From the NCBI RefSeq assembly GCF_000744825.1, contig NZ_JQMR01000001.1, positions 806,001 to 870,000 on the forward strand: 64,000 nucleotides of DNA, given 5' to 3'. Positions 8,159 through 16,530 of the stretch are shown piece by piece (position 1 is the stretch's first letter; every line of letters begins with the position of its first letter). Both the position numbers and the translations under genes were made by a program. A model generated the notes under the pieces. It did not search any database. It was not told the origin of the DNA and saw nothing but the letters and a program-made list of their open reading frames with translations. This DNA comes from Carnobacterium mobile DSM 4848. Its GTDB lineage: Bacteria; Bacillota; Bacilli; Lactobacillales; Carnobacteriaceae.

Positions 8159-9874
8159 TTATTTTTTATTTTCTTTATCTTCTAAATAATTTTTTTCTAC
8201 TTTTTTAAACGAACCTGGTTCAACTTCTTCTAAAGCCGTTGCAATATGTTCAAGTGCTTCATGATAATCAAACTCCGCATTAAACAAGGTTAGGCTTTCC
8301 GTAATCGCACTTGCAATTTCAGGATGGGTATGGCGGTAACGATTGGCGTATTGCAGCATATATTCTGTTAACAACGCGCTATCTACAAGTTCTTCTGTCT
8401 TTTCAATCAATAATTCAATGTCATCATCACATAAGTCGCATAAACTCTTAATATCCTTCATATCGATTCTTAGTTTATTCAATTCCTTTGACAATTGTTC
8501 TACCCGCTCCGTTGTAGAAAAAAAGAAATCGAGGTAATTTGTTGGTAATCCAGGCAAATGCTGCTTCTCAACGTATCTTTTAACCCCGCGTAAATTAAAT
8601 TCGAAGTCATCTATTTTATCTTTAACTTCTTTTTCTTCCTCACGCAATTCCACTAAATAGTGATTGATTTCTTTTTGTTTCTCCTCAATTCGTTCTAGAG
8701 CTTTGGCGTTTTCTGCATAACTTTCTTGAACTGCAGTAAATACTGCTTGGTGGCTGTTTAGTCCATCTGTAAACGTATCGAAATTATTTTGAATTTCTTC
8801 TAGTTCTTCTTGCATCGCTTCCGTTTGGGTTAGTTCTTCATGATTCAGCGCATAACTTTGAGCTACACGATCAATTTCAATTAACAGCTTCCGATTTTTT
8901 TCTAATACAAATTCGATATAATCATCCAATACCGGCTGACGAGCAATAATGTATTCTTTCGCTTCGATTTCCGCTTCCATTACATCATATAAGCGATTGA
9001 TTTTTTCCTCAATTTCTTGATTTTTTGATTTTGCTTCATCTACATCACAATTTGCAATCAGTTGTTCGACTGTTTGGCATTCTTTCTCAATCGATTCGAT
9101 GTCTTCTAAAATCGTATCATTGAGAAAAACAAAGTTTTGTTCAATCAATTGAGCGTATCCTTCTCTTAATTCTTGGAGCTGCTCTTTGAACTCATTGGTT
9201 AGTTGTTTCAAAATACCCGGCAATTGTTTAATAATGTAATTCAATTCTTTGGTATCTGCATCAATTTTGTTTAACCTTTTTTGGGCTTCAATATGATCTC
9301 CTGAAGCAGTTAATTCAGAAACTTCTGAAAAATCTACTTCTAAAAAGGTTAACTTTTTTTCAAGCTTTTCTAAAGCAGGTCCGAAAGAAAAGCTTTGTGT
9401 TAATAATTTTTTGCGATTTTCTTGATACATTTCTTGGATTCGTTTAACTTCCAGTAAATTCTGTTCTTCACTTTTCAGCAATTCTTGCAGAGATTCTTGA
9501 AGTTCAGCAATAGCCTTTTTTGTTTTTTCGATTAATTGGGCTGCTTTTTCCTCTGCTTTTTTAGCCTGAATTAACTGTAAGCGATCTGTTGCTTGTTCTG
9601 CATCAAACAAACAATTTTCTAAATCTGGAAACGCTGCGGCCTCAATTGTTTCCCACTCTGCTCTTAACCGATTGTATTTTTTTTCTGTTTGCCCTGTTAA
9701 TTGCAGTTCTTTAGCCCTATGTAAATCATCCACCACCGGAAGATCCATTAATTCAATTTTTCTTTTCTCTAAAGCATTTATCTTTGTATAATGCTTTTTT
9801 TTCATCATATAACTTGTTAGATAGGCAACAATTGCCAGGACAATGATGACACTTAAAATATATTCAACTCTCAT
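8159..9874 (-). CDS. ezrA: Septation ring formation regulator EzrA
   Basis: Membrane-anchored negative regulator of FtsZ ring formation that also links FtsZ to penicillin-binding proteins in Gram-positive cocci and rods. Seen here: one N-terminal transmembrane segment (about residues 4-23, YILSVIIVLAIVAYLTSYMM) followed by about 540 residues of charged, heptad-rich coiled coil of spectrin-like repeats. This is the EzrA architecture with extracellular N-terminus and cytoplasmic body. Length 571 is normal. The ATG at 9874 was chosen because GGAGGT lies nine bases upstream; ten more in-frame codons upstream have no site. Confidence 0.94.
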   Translation of the reverse strand: MRVEYILSVIIVLAIVAYLTSYMMKKKHYTKINALEKRKIELMDLPVVDDLHRAKELQLTGQTEKKYNRLRAEWETIEAAAFPDLENCLFDAEQATDRLQLIQAKKAEEKAAQLIEKTKKAIAELQESLQELLKSEEQNLLEVKRIQEMYQENRKKLLTQSFSFGPALEKLEKKLTFLEVDFSEVSELTASGDHIEAQKRLNKIDADTKELNYIIKQLPGILKQLTNEFKEQLQELREGYAQLIEQNFVFLNDTILEDIESIEKECQTVEQLIANCDVDEAKSKNQEIEEKINRLYDVMEAEIEAKEYIIARQPVLDDYIEFVLEKNRKLLIEIDRVAQSYALNHEELTQTEAMQEELEEIQNNFDTFTDGLNSHQAVFTAVQESYAENAKALERIEEKQKEINHYLVELREEEKEVKDKIDDFEFNLRGVKRYVEKQHLPGLPTNYLDFFFSTTERVEQLSKELNKLRIDMKDIKSLCDLCDDDIELLIEKTEELVDSALLTEYMLQYANRYRHTHPEIASAITESLTLFNAEFDYHEALEHIATALEEVEPGSFKKVEKNYLEDKENKK

Positions 9875-9977
9875 TCTTATACCTCCAGCCGAATTGATAC
9901 GCACAGTAATGCTATACCCTTCTTCTTCGATTATTTCTTTACTTATCTGTTAGATAGCTCTATTTGCTTATTTTACG

Positions 9978-10006
9978 TTTACTTATAAAAATACCTATTG
10001 TATATT
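9978..10006 (+). promoter_or_regulatory. Candidate promoter of the methionine sulfoxide reductase gene
   Basis: TTTACT (9978-9983) and TATATT (10001-10006) are 17 bases apart and lie about 90 bases before the gene start, between divergent ezrA and the reductase gene. Motif match is moderate. Confidence 0.45.
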
Positions 10007-10094
10007 GTAACATATACAATGAAATCTAACACTACCAAACCCAGTTTTTTTATTCATCTTCCTTAGTAGTGTGATCATCATAGGAGGGATACTT

Positions 10095-10562
10095 TTGTCA
10101 AAAGAAGCAAATTATCGGATAACAAATAAACAATTAGCCGCTGTAATCGGTTCTGAGACCAATTTAATTGCTAATTTAAGTAATGCGGCTGCTTTACTGT
10201 TCGAAAATTTACCAGATATCAATTGGTCAGGTTTTTACCTATATGAAGAATCTTCAGGCGAATTGGTTTTAGGACCGTTTCAAGGAAAAGTCGCTTGTAT
10301 TCGAATTGGAATTGGAAAAGGCGTATGCGGAACAGCTTTTGAAAAAAACAAAACGCTGCTTGTTGAAGACGTTAATCAATTTCAAGGACATATTGCTTGT
10401 GATGCAGCCAGTCAGTCTGAAATCGTTATTCCATTAACAATAAACGGTAAAAAAATAGGCGTCTTAGATATTGATGCTCCAATCACAAATCGTTTTGATA
10501 AAGTCGATCAACAGTTTTTGGAACAATTCGTGAAGATTCTCTTAAAAAATAACCAAGCATAG
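10095..10562 (+). CDS. Free methionine-(R)-sulfoxide reductase (GAF-domain fRMsr, YtsP/YebR family)
   Basis: Single GAF-domain enzyme that reduces free methionine-R-sulfoxide, part of oxidative damage repair. The three diagnostic cysteines are present as C68 (KVACIRI), C78 (KGVCGTA) and C102 (HIACDA). The spacings of 10 and 24 are identical to those of the catalytic cysteines 84, 94 and 118 of the E. coli enzyme. Length is 155 residues. I chose the TTG at 10095 because an AGGAGGG site ends six bases before it; the GTG at 10071 would place that site inside the gene. It stands alone, divergent from ezrA and followed by the rpsD promoter. Confidence 0.92.
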   Translation: MSKEANYRITNKQLAAVIGSETNLIANLSNAAALLFENLPDINWSGFYLYEESSGELVLGPFQGKVACIRIGIGKGVCGTAFEKNKTLLVEDVNQFQGHIACDAASQSEIVIPLTINGKKIGVLDIDAPITNRFDKVDQQFLEQFVKILLKNNQA

Positions 10563-10591
10563 GGATCTTTGAAGAAAAGAAGCAAGAAAGC

Positions 10592-10621
10592 TTGACTCTT
10601 TAGTTGTCTGCATTGTATAAT
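10592..10621 (+). promoter_or_regulatory. rpsD promoter
   Basis: TTGACT (10592-10597), an 18-base spacer and a perfect TATAAT (10616-10621) lie about 180 bases upstream of rpsD. This leaves room for a long untranslated leader. It is the strongest promoter-like match I noticed in the window. Confidence 0.8.
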
Positions 10622-10628
10622 TCAATTT

Positions 10629-10800
10629 GTGTAAAATAATGCAGCGTGAAAGTGGTATTCACGTCAACAGTTTATTGCCAACTATGGTGCATTTGTGTAA
10701 CCTGCGGCTGCAAAGGTGAAGAATGAAAAATAAACTGCACGAAATACTGAACTATCAACTTATTATTTTACTCCAAATTATATTTATTGGAGGAATTTTA
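10629..10800 (+). promoter_or_regulatory. rpsD mRNA leader, probable S4 autoregulatory region
   Basis: About 170 untranslated bases lie between the promoter and the ribosome-binding site TTGGAGGA, with several complementary segments such as GCAGCGTGAA/TTCACG. In Bacillus the monocistronic rpsD gene is repressed by S4 binding to a leader of this kind. Here I infer the function from position and length; I did not fold or match a specific structure. Confidence 0.5.
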
Positions 10801-10802
10801 TT

Positions 10803-11408
10803 ATGTCACGTTATACAGGTCCAAGTTGGAAAGTTTCACGCCGTTTAGGTATCTCACTTTCTGGCACAGGTAAAGAAATTGAACGCCGTCCTTACGCACC
10901 AGGTCCTCATGGTCCTAACAGCCGTAAGAAATTAACAGAATACGGTTTACAATTACAAGAAAAACAAAAATTACGTAATATGTATGGAATGAACGAACGC
11001 CAATTTAAAAACTTATTTACTAAAGCTGGTAAAATTAAAGAAGGTAAAGTTGGGGACAACTTTATGATCTTATTAGAACAACGTTTAGACAATGTTGTTT
11101 ACCGCTTAGGCTTCGCAACTACTCGTCGTCAAGCTCGTCAATTAGTAAACCATGGTCACATCCTTGTGGATGGCAAACGTGTAGATATCCCATCTTACAG
11201 CGTTTCAGTTGGTCAAGTCATTTCTGTTCGTGAAAAATCTAAAAACATGGAAATCATCACTTCTGCTGTTGAATCTTTATTCGGCCGTCCAGAATTCGTT
11301 AGTTTCGATGCTGAAAAATTAGAAGGTTCATTGAATCGCTTACCATTACGTGAAGAATTATACGCTGAAATCGACGAATCATTTATCGTTGAATTCTACA
11401 ACCGTTAA
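10803..11408 (+). CDS. rpsD: 30S ribosomal protein S4
   Basis: Primary 16S rRNA-binding protein that nucleates 30S assembly. The 201-residue protein starts [10 protein letters not shown], typical of the zinc-free Firmicutes form. It has the S4 RNA-binding domain around residues 91-155 ([20 protein letters not shown], then [14 protein letters not shown]) and ends in the conserved SFIVEFYNR. Length is normal. The gene is monocistronic, as in Bacillus, with its own strong promoter, long leader and terminator. The AGGAGGA-like site before the ATG is well placed. Confidence 0.98.
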   Translation: MSRYTGPSWKVSRRLGISLSGTGKEIERRPYAPGPHGPNSRKKLTEYGLQLQEKQKLRNMYGMNERQFKNLFTKAGKIKEGKVGDNFMILLEQRLDNVVYRLGFATTRRQARQLVNHGHILVDGKRVDIPSYSVSVGQVISVREKSKNMEIITSAVESLFGRPEFVSFDAEKLEGSLNRLPLREELYAEIDESFIVEFYNR

Positions 11409-11436
11409 TCTAATTAAATTCTATTTGTTGCTTGTA

Positions 11437-11483
11437 AAGGCTTCTGGAGTGATGTTAATCATCACTTCAGGAGCCTTTTTTAT
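11437..11483 (+). terminator. rpsD terminator
   Basis: A long stem AAGGCTTCTGGAGTGATG / CATCACTTCAGGAGCC with loop TTAAT and a T6 tail begins 28 bases after the rpsD stop. Confidence 0.93.
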
Positions 11484-11520
11484 TCTGCTTAATATCCCCA
11501 TTGATTCATTCATTTAAAAA

Positions 11521-11690
11521 TTTTGGTTCTTTATTAAACATACTAAAATAAGTAGTAAAATTTCCTCTGGAATTTACGTGTCCACTTGCAAGAAGCCGTG
11601 GGGTCGGCACCGACCCTTCTGCTCTTCTAAACCCATCCTCAAGAATTCATGGCTCTGTTTTCACATTTCAGACATAAATGGATAAGTTTT
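11521..11690 (+). repeat. Dispersed intergenic repeat, family 1, degenerate copy
   Basis: The segment 11521-11620 shares with 22817-22916 an opening ATTTTGGTTCTTT, then TTTCCTCTGGAATTTACG and a CTTGCAAGA-GCC block. The following part retains only scraps (CATGGCT, TTTCACA, CAGACAT) of the second module of that copy, with deletions. It fills most of the 360-base gap between rpsD and the next gene. Confidence 0.65.
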
Positions 11691-11713
11691 TTCTAACTTA
11701 ACCAACTAGATGA

Positions 11714-11742
11714 TTTATTCGTACTTGTTTATGCCTTATAAT
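11714..11742 (+). promoter_or_regulatory. Candidate promoter for the 117-residue unknown gene
   Basis: A perfect TATAAT (11737-11742) lies 30 bases before the start codon with a weak -35 TTTATT 17 bases upstream. The -10 element is convincing and the -35 is not. Confidence 0.45.
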
Positions 11743-11771
11743 GGTGTTATCAATTACCTGAGGTGAGGCCT

Positions 11772-12128
11772 ATGTTAATCGAAATAAATGATAATTTTAT
11801 GAATGAGATCATCCGCCTTTCAGAAGCTGCAAATTTAACACCAGGAGATTTTATTGAAGCTGCTTTTAAAAATACCCAGCATTTAAAAGATGATCTTTTG
11901 GAGGAAAAGAAAGACTTTTCAAATTTTATAGAAGATTATCATTTTGTCTTGAACCATCTAACTGATCACCAAGAAAAGGTATTATCTTCTATTAGAGAAA
12001 TTGATGATTCACCCGCTATGGAAAGCGTGTTTGAAGAATTAATCCGGCTTTCAAGCGACGATATTTGGTTATTAAGTAAATTATATAAAAAGTATAAAGA
12101 ACAAAATTCGTTTACCCAATTGTCTTAA
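11772..12128 (+). CDS. Uncharacterised 118-residue protein, paralogue of the broken gene at 44957
   Basis: I do not recognise a named family. The protein is acidic and predicted largely helical, with no membrane segment, signal peptide or cysteine. The first 40 residues (MLIEINDNFMNEIIRLSEAA onward) resemble a ribbon-helix-helix-like small helical unit, but this is only an impression. The segment NFIEDYHFVLNHL and the end KLYKKYKEQN match the product of the disrupted gene at 44957-45309 (FIDDYHHMLDNL and YNIYKEQN). So this is a small paralogous family in this genome. ATG at 11772 has GAGGTGAGG upstream; it has its own promoter. Confidence 0.7.
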   Translation: MLIEINDNFMNEIIRLSEAANLTPGDFIEAAFKNTQHLKDDLLEEKKDFSNFIEDYHFVLNHLTDHQEKVLSSIREIDDSPAMESVFEELIRLSSDDIWLLSKLYKKYKEQNSFTQLS

Positions 12129-12390
12129 AAAAAAGGCCATTAGATAGTTAAAAAATCTAAAAAAATTTTATTTAACTGTATTTTTTTTGAAGAAACTTTT
12201 CTGCTTAAATTGCTTCATCTTCTACTTAAAGTTTCTTATTTAAAGCGAAACTTTATCGTTTACTACCCAGCTTTTTCATGGTAAAATATACTAATTAAGA
12301 TAGTGAATGCGCTATTATTCCTCAATCACTTTTTTATTATTTCTAGCACTTATTTTAAATAAACTATTCTATTTTAAAGGAGCGTACATT

Positions 12391-12534
12391 GTGTACAATC
12401 AAACTATACTTGAAGTTTCTGGTACTTCTGTCAAATTAACTCGTAACCGGTCTACTTTTATTCTCTATCTGTCAAATGATAATGAGGCTCTTATTTTATA
12501 TGATTATATGGCACGACGCATCCACGAAAAATAA
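12391..12534 (+). CDS. Small hypothetical protein (47 residues; longer form from 12307 possible)
   Basis: No family recognised. A GTG at 12391 follows AAAGGAGCG at good spacing and gives a 47-residue soluble protein ending YDYMARRIHEK. An in-frame ATG at 12307 would add a hydrophobic N-terminal segment (ITFLLFLALILNKLFYF), giving 75 residues with one membrane helix, but it has no ribosome-binding site. The gene ends directly before a strong bidirectional terminator. A real gene is likely, but start and function are uncertain. Confidence 0.45.
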   Translation: MYNQTILEVSGTSVKLTRNRSTFILYLSNDNEALILYDYMARRIHEK

Positions 12535-12574
12535 ACAAAAACGTTGAGACAGTTGGTCTCAACGTTTTTGTTTA
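12532..12574. terminator. Bidirectional terminator between convergent genes
   Basis: Stem AAAAACGTTGAGAC / GTCTCAACGTTTTT with loop AGTTG, A/T runs on both sides, placed between the small gene ending at 12534 and the DUF1054 gene ending at 12572 on the other strand. Confidence 0.93.
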
Positions 12575-13213
12575 TTTTACCTTAGCTAATGGATAAGCCT
12601 TCATTGCTTGTCGGTATAAGGGAATCAATTGTTGAAAAGTCGACAAAATAAATTCTTGCAACGCTTGAGGATCGTTAAAAATAGGATCCTCTGCCATCAG
12701 CTGTCTTCCAACTAAAAATTCTCCTTTTTTAACGTCTCTCCATTTACTTAATCCTTTAATCAGGTCTGCCTCTTGCATAGCTGTAACATTTTCTTTGGTG
12801 TGATCAAAAGATACAACATAGTCTGTTGTTAATTGTTCTAGATTAAAAGGATTTTCAATAAAGCTCTGAGCCATTTCTTCTTCGAATTGAGGATTATCGA
12901 TAAAAGCTAACCACATAAACAGATGAGAATGATACAAACCAAGTTGAAAATGGGGATACCTTTTATAGCCGCGGTTATCTCCACCAATTGCACACCAAGT
13001 ATCTTTTGGCGGGTTTTTTGAACGCCTTAAATGTTGAGCAATATGTACTGGTAAAGAATCTACTTGTAAAGCATCACTTAATTCTGTTGAAATAAGCTGT
13101 CCTAGTTCTTTAAATTTTGGTTGAATCATTTTCCGAATAGCACCCATTCGAGGCTCCAATCCATCAATTAAAAAAATATCAAAATCATCGGTTGTAAATG
13201 TTACTAAGCTCAT
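12572..13213 (-). CDS. UPF0637 (DUF1054, YktB-like) protein
   Basis: Conserved Firmicutes protein of unknown function. The 213-residue sequence has the hallmarks of the YktB family: FDIFLIDGLEPRMGAIRKMI near the start, HVAQHLRRS-like HIAQHLRRSKNPPKDTWCAI in the middle, and HFQLGLYHSHLFMWLAFI. The family is related in fold to nucleotide-binding or ribonuclease-like proteins according to structural surveys, but no activity is established. Length is normal. It stands alone with a shared terminator downstream. Confidence 0.88.
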   Translation of the reverse strand: MSLVTFTTDDFDIFLIDGLEPRMGAIRKMIQPKFKELGQLISTELSDALQVDSLPVHIAQHLRRSKNPPKDTWCAIGGDNRGYKRYPHFQLGLYHSHLFMWLAFIDNPQFEEEMAQSFIENPFNLEQLTTDYVVSFDHTKENVTAMQEADLIKGLSKWRDVKKGEFLVGRQLMAEDPIFNDPQALQEFILSTFQQLIPLYRQAMKAYPLAKVK

Positions 13214-13403
13214 TAGCGTCAGCTCCTTAATTCTTATTCTTTTCTATTATGGCACATTACCAGTAAAAATTTAATAGTGAGTTAGCAAATAGATACCCAA
13301 AAGGCAGGGAACCCATTCATTCACTTATTGTTTATTCTCTTTGTATTGCATTCCGAATCATGATTCGTTCTTTTAAATGGATCAGCCTATTAAACTAAAT
13401 AAA

Positions 13404-13431
13404 TTAACAATAGCAACAACTATGGTATACT
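13404..13431 (+). promoter_or_regulatory. Candidate promoter of the YueI-like gene
   Basis: TTAACA (13404-13409), 16 bases, TATACT (13426-13431), about 50 bases before the start codon. Confidence 0.6.
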
Positions 13432-13483
13432 GGAACTAATAATGAATTGGGAAAAGCAGCATCCCTTAAAAAGGAGAATCTTT

Positions 13484-13933
13484 ATGAGTTCTGATAATGT
13501 ACAAGATTATTTAAATAAAGGAATGTATGGTGCTAATCAAACGAACCCGGAAGAAAGACGGAAATATCTCGGAAGCTTGAGAGAGCGTATTTATTTATCT
13601 ATGACAATAGAACAAGTTATTTCAAAAAACTATCTAAGCACATTAAAAAAAGAAATAATTGCACATCCTAATCATACCCTTTTGTTAAATGGAACGATTG
13701 ACATGGAAAATTTAGAAGCTTATATCCAATTGAGCAATCAATTACATTGTCCTTTTAGAATGGTATCTGATGAAAATGCTAAAAAGACTTCGATTGGGTT
13801 GGTTTACGTAGCGAAAGAAGCGGTTAACGTCGAAGTTATTGATGTTTCTAAAAAGCAAAAACCGGCTGAAGAAACAACTGCAGAAAAAAAAGTTCCTGAG
13901 AAAAAATCATTTTTCAAACGATTCTTTTCTTAA
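13484..13933 (+). CDS. DUF1694 (YueI-like) protein
   Basis: Conserved protein of unknown function, 149 residues from the ATG at 13484 (AAAGGAGAA site). YueI family features are visible: NVQDYLNKGMYGANQTNPEE at the start, ERRKYLGSLRERIYLSMTIEQV, and the ribosomal-L7Ae/L30e-like alternating pattern around HTLLLNGTIDMENLEAYI. The family usually ends soon after the VYVAKEAVN strand; here a lysine-rich, probably disordered tail of about 40 residues (KKQKPAEETTAEKKVPEKKS) follows and ends FFKRFFS. No function can be inferred from neighbours. Confidence 0.88.
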   Translation: MSSDNVQDYLNKGMYGANQTNPEERRKYLGSLRERIYLSMTIEQVISKNYLSTLKKEIIAHPNHTLLLNGTIDMENLEAYIQLSNQLHCPFRMVSDENAKKTSIGLVYVAKEAVNVEVIDVSKKQKPAEETTAEKKVPEKKSFFKRFFS

Positions 13934-13959
13934 TTGAAAGCCTAATTTACAAGAGCTGA

Positions 13960-13998
13960 GAGAGAACTCCTATTATACGCGGAGTCCTCTCTTTTTTT
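13960..13998 (+). terminator. Terminator of the YueI-like gene
   Basis: Stem GAGAGAACTCC / GGAGTCCTCTC (one mismatch) with a 10-base loop and a T7 tail. Confidence 0.88.
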
Positions 13999-14072
13999 CG
14001 ACTTACACACCATTGGTTTCCTTCCCAATGAAGGGTCGCTCTTTTATCCTTTCTTAATTGTAAAAGGCAACA

Positions 14073-14118
14073 AAAAAACGAAAAACGGAACACTTTTTAG
14101 TGGTCGGCTTTCGTTTTA
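14073..14118 (-). terminator. Terminator of the GNAT gene
   Basis: On the minus strand AACGAAA-CCG-CACT pairs with AGTG-CCG-TTTTTCGTT around an AAAA loop, followed by T7; 37 bases after the GNAT stop codon. Confidence 0.8.
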
Positions 14119-14154
14119 CTTGTTCTTAATTTTTCAACATTTTTACACTCTTAT

Positions 14155-14676
14155 TTAACTCATAGGATACCATTTATAATTTGCAATCGGCTCATCTCCA
14201 CCAATTAGACCTTCTCCTATTTTAACAAATCCAATTTTTTTTAAGATATGTTGTGACTTTTTATGTCTCAAATAGGTCTTTGCGTAAACAGTGTGTATTT
14301 TTTTATCGATAGTCAACCACTGTAAAAAAGCTTTTGAGGCTTCGGTTGCATAACCTTGATTTGCGTAAGGCTCTACGATGCCGTAACCCAATTCTGCTAT
14401 ACCCGTCTTATCAGGTTCCCCTTGTGCGCTTACTTCTCCAATGATTCTATTTTCTTTTTTTAAAATAACTAGCCTAGTCCACTTTTCCTTTTCTTGTTCC
14501 TGTTTGATTTCCTCTAATACAAAAGGTAGGTAAAAAAAGAATTCGACGCCCGGCCATTCTTTTGCAACAGTATATCCTGAAACTTCAGAAAGCTTTTCAT
14601 CACCTAGTAAAGTTGCTTCAATAAAAGCAGCGGTATAAGGAACTAGTAAGAGTCTATCTGTTTCTAAAATGGTCAT
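14155..14676 (-). CDS. GNAT-family N-acetyltransferase (RimJ/RimL-like)
   Basis: Acetyl-CoA-dependent acetyltransferase of unknown substrate. The 173-residue protein shows the RimJ/RimL subtype: ILETDRLLLVPYT at the start, the beta-bulge strand around AELGYGIVEPYANQGYATEA (about residues 93-112, the acetyl-CoA pyrophosphate loop being PYANQGYATEA), and AKTYLRHKKSQHILKKIGF, in which the helix after the last strand packs on CoA. Length is usual. It lies 84 bases after mtnN on the same strand and might be the last gene of that operon. Substrate could be protein N-termini, a small amine or an antibiotic; nothing here decides. Confidence 0.87.
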   Translation of the reverse strand: MTILETDRLLLVPYTAAFIEATLLGDEKLSEVSGYTVAKEWPGVEFFFYLPFVLEEIKQEQEKEKWTRLVILKKENRIIGEVSAQGEPDKTGIAELGYGIVEPYANQGYATEASKAFLQWLTIDKKIHTVYAKTYLRHKKSQHILKKIGFVKIGEGLIGGDEPIANYKWYPMS

Positions 14677-14760
14677 CCCTGCTTCCTCTTCTCTCTTAAA
14701 AGGCTAGGCAAAACCTGCAGCACTCATTCAAATGAATAATCTCAAAAATTAAAAATGCTG

Positions 14761-15453
14761 CTAATCGATTGCAGCGATTAGCTCTAAAACCATGCTAGCT
14801 GATTTCTTCCCTGCTTCGATAATAAATTCATCAAAACTTATACCGGCTTCTTCATCAGCAACATCTGACATCGTTCTTACGATGACAAAGGGTTTCTTGA
14901 ATTGATACCCTACTTGAGCAATTGCAGCTCCTTCCATTTCAGCTGCTAAAGCATCTGGAAAATGACTGAGAATTTTTTCCGTCTCCTTTTTTCCAGCAAC
15001 AAAAAAGTCACTAGTCACTATCAATCCATTAACAGGATGCAAGCCGACACTTTTTGCAGCTTTGGTTGTCTGTTCAATCATGGCCTTGTCTGCTGAATAA
15101 CGTGCAGGCATTTGGGGAACTTGTCCAATTTCATAATTGAATACAGTCGCATCTACATCATGATAAGCCAGTTGTGAGGAAATAACTACGTCGCCTACAG
15201 CCAGTCCTTGCCCGATGCCACCTGCTGAACCAGTATTGATCAAAACATCTGCCCCATATTGAGCAATCAACAATGTCGCAGCAATAGCCGCATTGACTTT
15301 GCCTATACCCGATTGAACCAGGACAACTTGGTGTTCTGCTATTTTCCCAGAAATAAAAGTTGCATTTGCTTGTGTCCATTCTTTTCCATCTACCATTTTT
15401 GTTTTTAGCAGTGCTACTTCCTCTTCCATAGCTCCAATAATTCCAATTTTCAT
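14761..15453 (-). CDS. mtnN: 5'-methylthioadenosine/S-adenosylhomocysteine nucleosidase
   Basis: Cleaves the glycosidic bond of MTA and SAH, clearing by-products of polyamine and SAM metabolism and supplying S-ribosylhomocysteine for LuxS. The start MKIGIIGAMEEEVALL contains the conserved catalytic-site glutamate E12, and the end has MSDVADEEA with the catalytic aspartate. The purine-binding region is around EMEGAAIAQVG. Length 230 is exactly that of the family. The gene follows a small membrane protein gene and nudF in one operon, a common order in Lactobacillales. Confidence 0.96.
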   Translation of the reverse strand: MKIGIIGAMEEEVALLKTKMVDGKEWTQANATFISGKIAEHQVVLVQSGIGKVNAAIAATLLIAQYGADVLINTGSAGGIGQGLAVGDVVISSQLAYHDVDATVFNYEIGQVPQMPARYSADKAMIEQTTKAAKSVGLHPVNGLIVTSDFFVAGKKETEKILSHFPDALAAEMEGAAIAQVGYQFKKPFVIVRTMSDVADEEAGISFDEFIIEAGKKSASMVLELIAAID

Positions 15454-15473
15454 TTAGCTTCTCCTCTTTACTA

Positions 15474-15725
15474 TCAGATTAAAAAAACAATGATCAGCAC
15501 TATAACCAACAACAAGGAAACTACAATAATCGCTTTTGTCAATAACTTGTCCACACTGCGGTATTTATCATTTTCTGTTTTACGGCTTTTCGTTACTTTA
15601 CCTTCTTTTTCCATTTGTTTCTGATAAGATTTTTCAACTTTTTCACGTTCTTTAGCTCTTTTTTTTGCTTCTTTTTCTTCTTGTTCTTTTATTTTACGCA
15701 ATTCCGCTCTTGTTTTTTGATCCAT
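15474..15725 (-). CDS. Small tail-anchored membrane protein of unknown function
   Basis: No named family recognised. The 83-residue protein has a very charged, lysine/glutamate-rich helical first half (residues 1-45, likely coiled coil) and one C-terminal hydrophobic segment of about 20 residues (AIIVVSLLLVIVLIIVFLI) ending at the last residue. That is a tail-anchor topology with the charged part in the cytoplasm. It sits 18 bases after nudF and 20 before mtnN, so it is co-transcribed with them. Similar small proteins occupy this place in related genomes, to my recollection. Function unknown. Confidence 0.75.
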   Translation of the reverse strand: MDQKTRAELRKIKEQEEKEAKKRAKEREKVEKSYQKQMEKEGKVTKSRKTENDKYRSVDKLLTKAIIVVSLLLVIVLIIVFLI

Positions 15726-15743
15726 TACTTTATTTACCCCACT

Positions 15744-16295
15744 TTAATTCTTTGTCTGCCTAGTCAATTTCCAATAGAAAAGAGCAAATACTGTCTTAGA
15801 GTCAATGATCAATTGTTGCTCATATGCTTCCCAGGCTTCTTCAAAAGATAACGTTAGAATTTCAATAAATTCATCTTCATCTTGAGCAAGAGGTTGATCC
15901 ACTTTGGTTAACCCTTCAGCCCGATAAATGTAAACCAATTCGTTTGTAAATCCAGGTGACGTATAAAAAGAAGTTTCTAACTCAAATCGTGCTGCTCGAA
16001 AACCCGTTTCCTCTTCCAGTTCTCTTTTTCCCGTTTCTGCCGGCTCTTTATCTGTCGCATCAATTTTTCCTGCTGGAATTTCTAAAATCGTCTTCTCAAT
16101 GGCTTTCCGAAATTGCTTAACAAAAACCATTTTGCCATCTGCTGTAAATGGCATAATAGCCACGGCTCCATCATGTTTTACGATCTCACGGTCAGCTTTT
16201 TTCCCATTAGGCAAGAGAACTTTTTCTACCCAATATTCAGTTATGTTTCCTTTGTAAATAAGTTCTTTATTAACTGTTTTTTCTACAAAATCCAT
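15744..16295 (-). CDS. nudF: ADP-ribose pyrophosphatase (Nudix hydrolase)
   Basis: Hydrolyses ADP-ribose to AMP and ribose-5-phosphate. The Nudix box is visible at about residues 97-119: G at the start of GKIDATDKE, then GKRELEEETGFRA, matching G-x5-E-x7-REUxEExGU. The dimer-forming N-terminal strand region and the IPAGKID segment before the box are typical of the ADP-ribose subfamily, as is the conserved proline region SPGFTNE after it (position 15-16 after the box). Length 183 is normal. First gene of a three-gene operon with mtnN. Confidence 0.92.
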   Translation of the reverse strand: MDFVEKTVNKELIYKGNITEYWVEKVLLPNGKKADREIVKHDGAVAIMPFTADGKMVFVKQFRKAIEKTILEIPAGKIDATDKEPAETGKRELEEETGFRAARFELETSFYTSPGFTNELVYIYRAEGLTKVDQPLAQDEDEFIEILTLSFEEAWEAYEQQLIIDSKTVFALFYWKLTRQTKN

Positions 16296-16530
16296 TTCGC
16301 TTCCTCCCGACTGTAAACATTGACTTCTTTCATATCATACCTTTTCAATTTTTATTTTTCAATCCTCAACTTGATTTAACTCTTTTCTAAGTTCGTTTAC
16401 ACTTTAACAAAAGTCGTAGTTAGAAATCCTTCTTTAGTCTGATGGGCCTTTTAGAATCATTTATGATAAAATAGAATTATAAAATGATAATCGAATACAG
16501 GAGTTAAATAAAAAAATGGAGTGAACCTCA

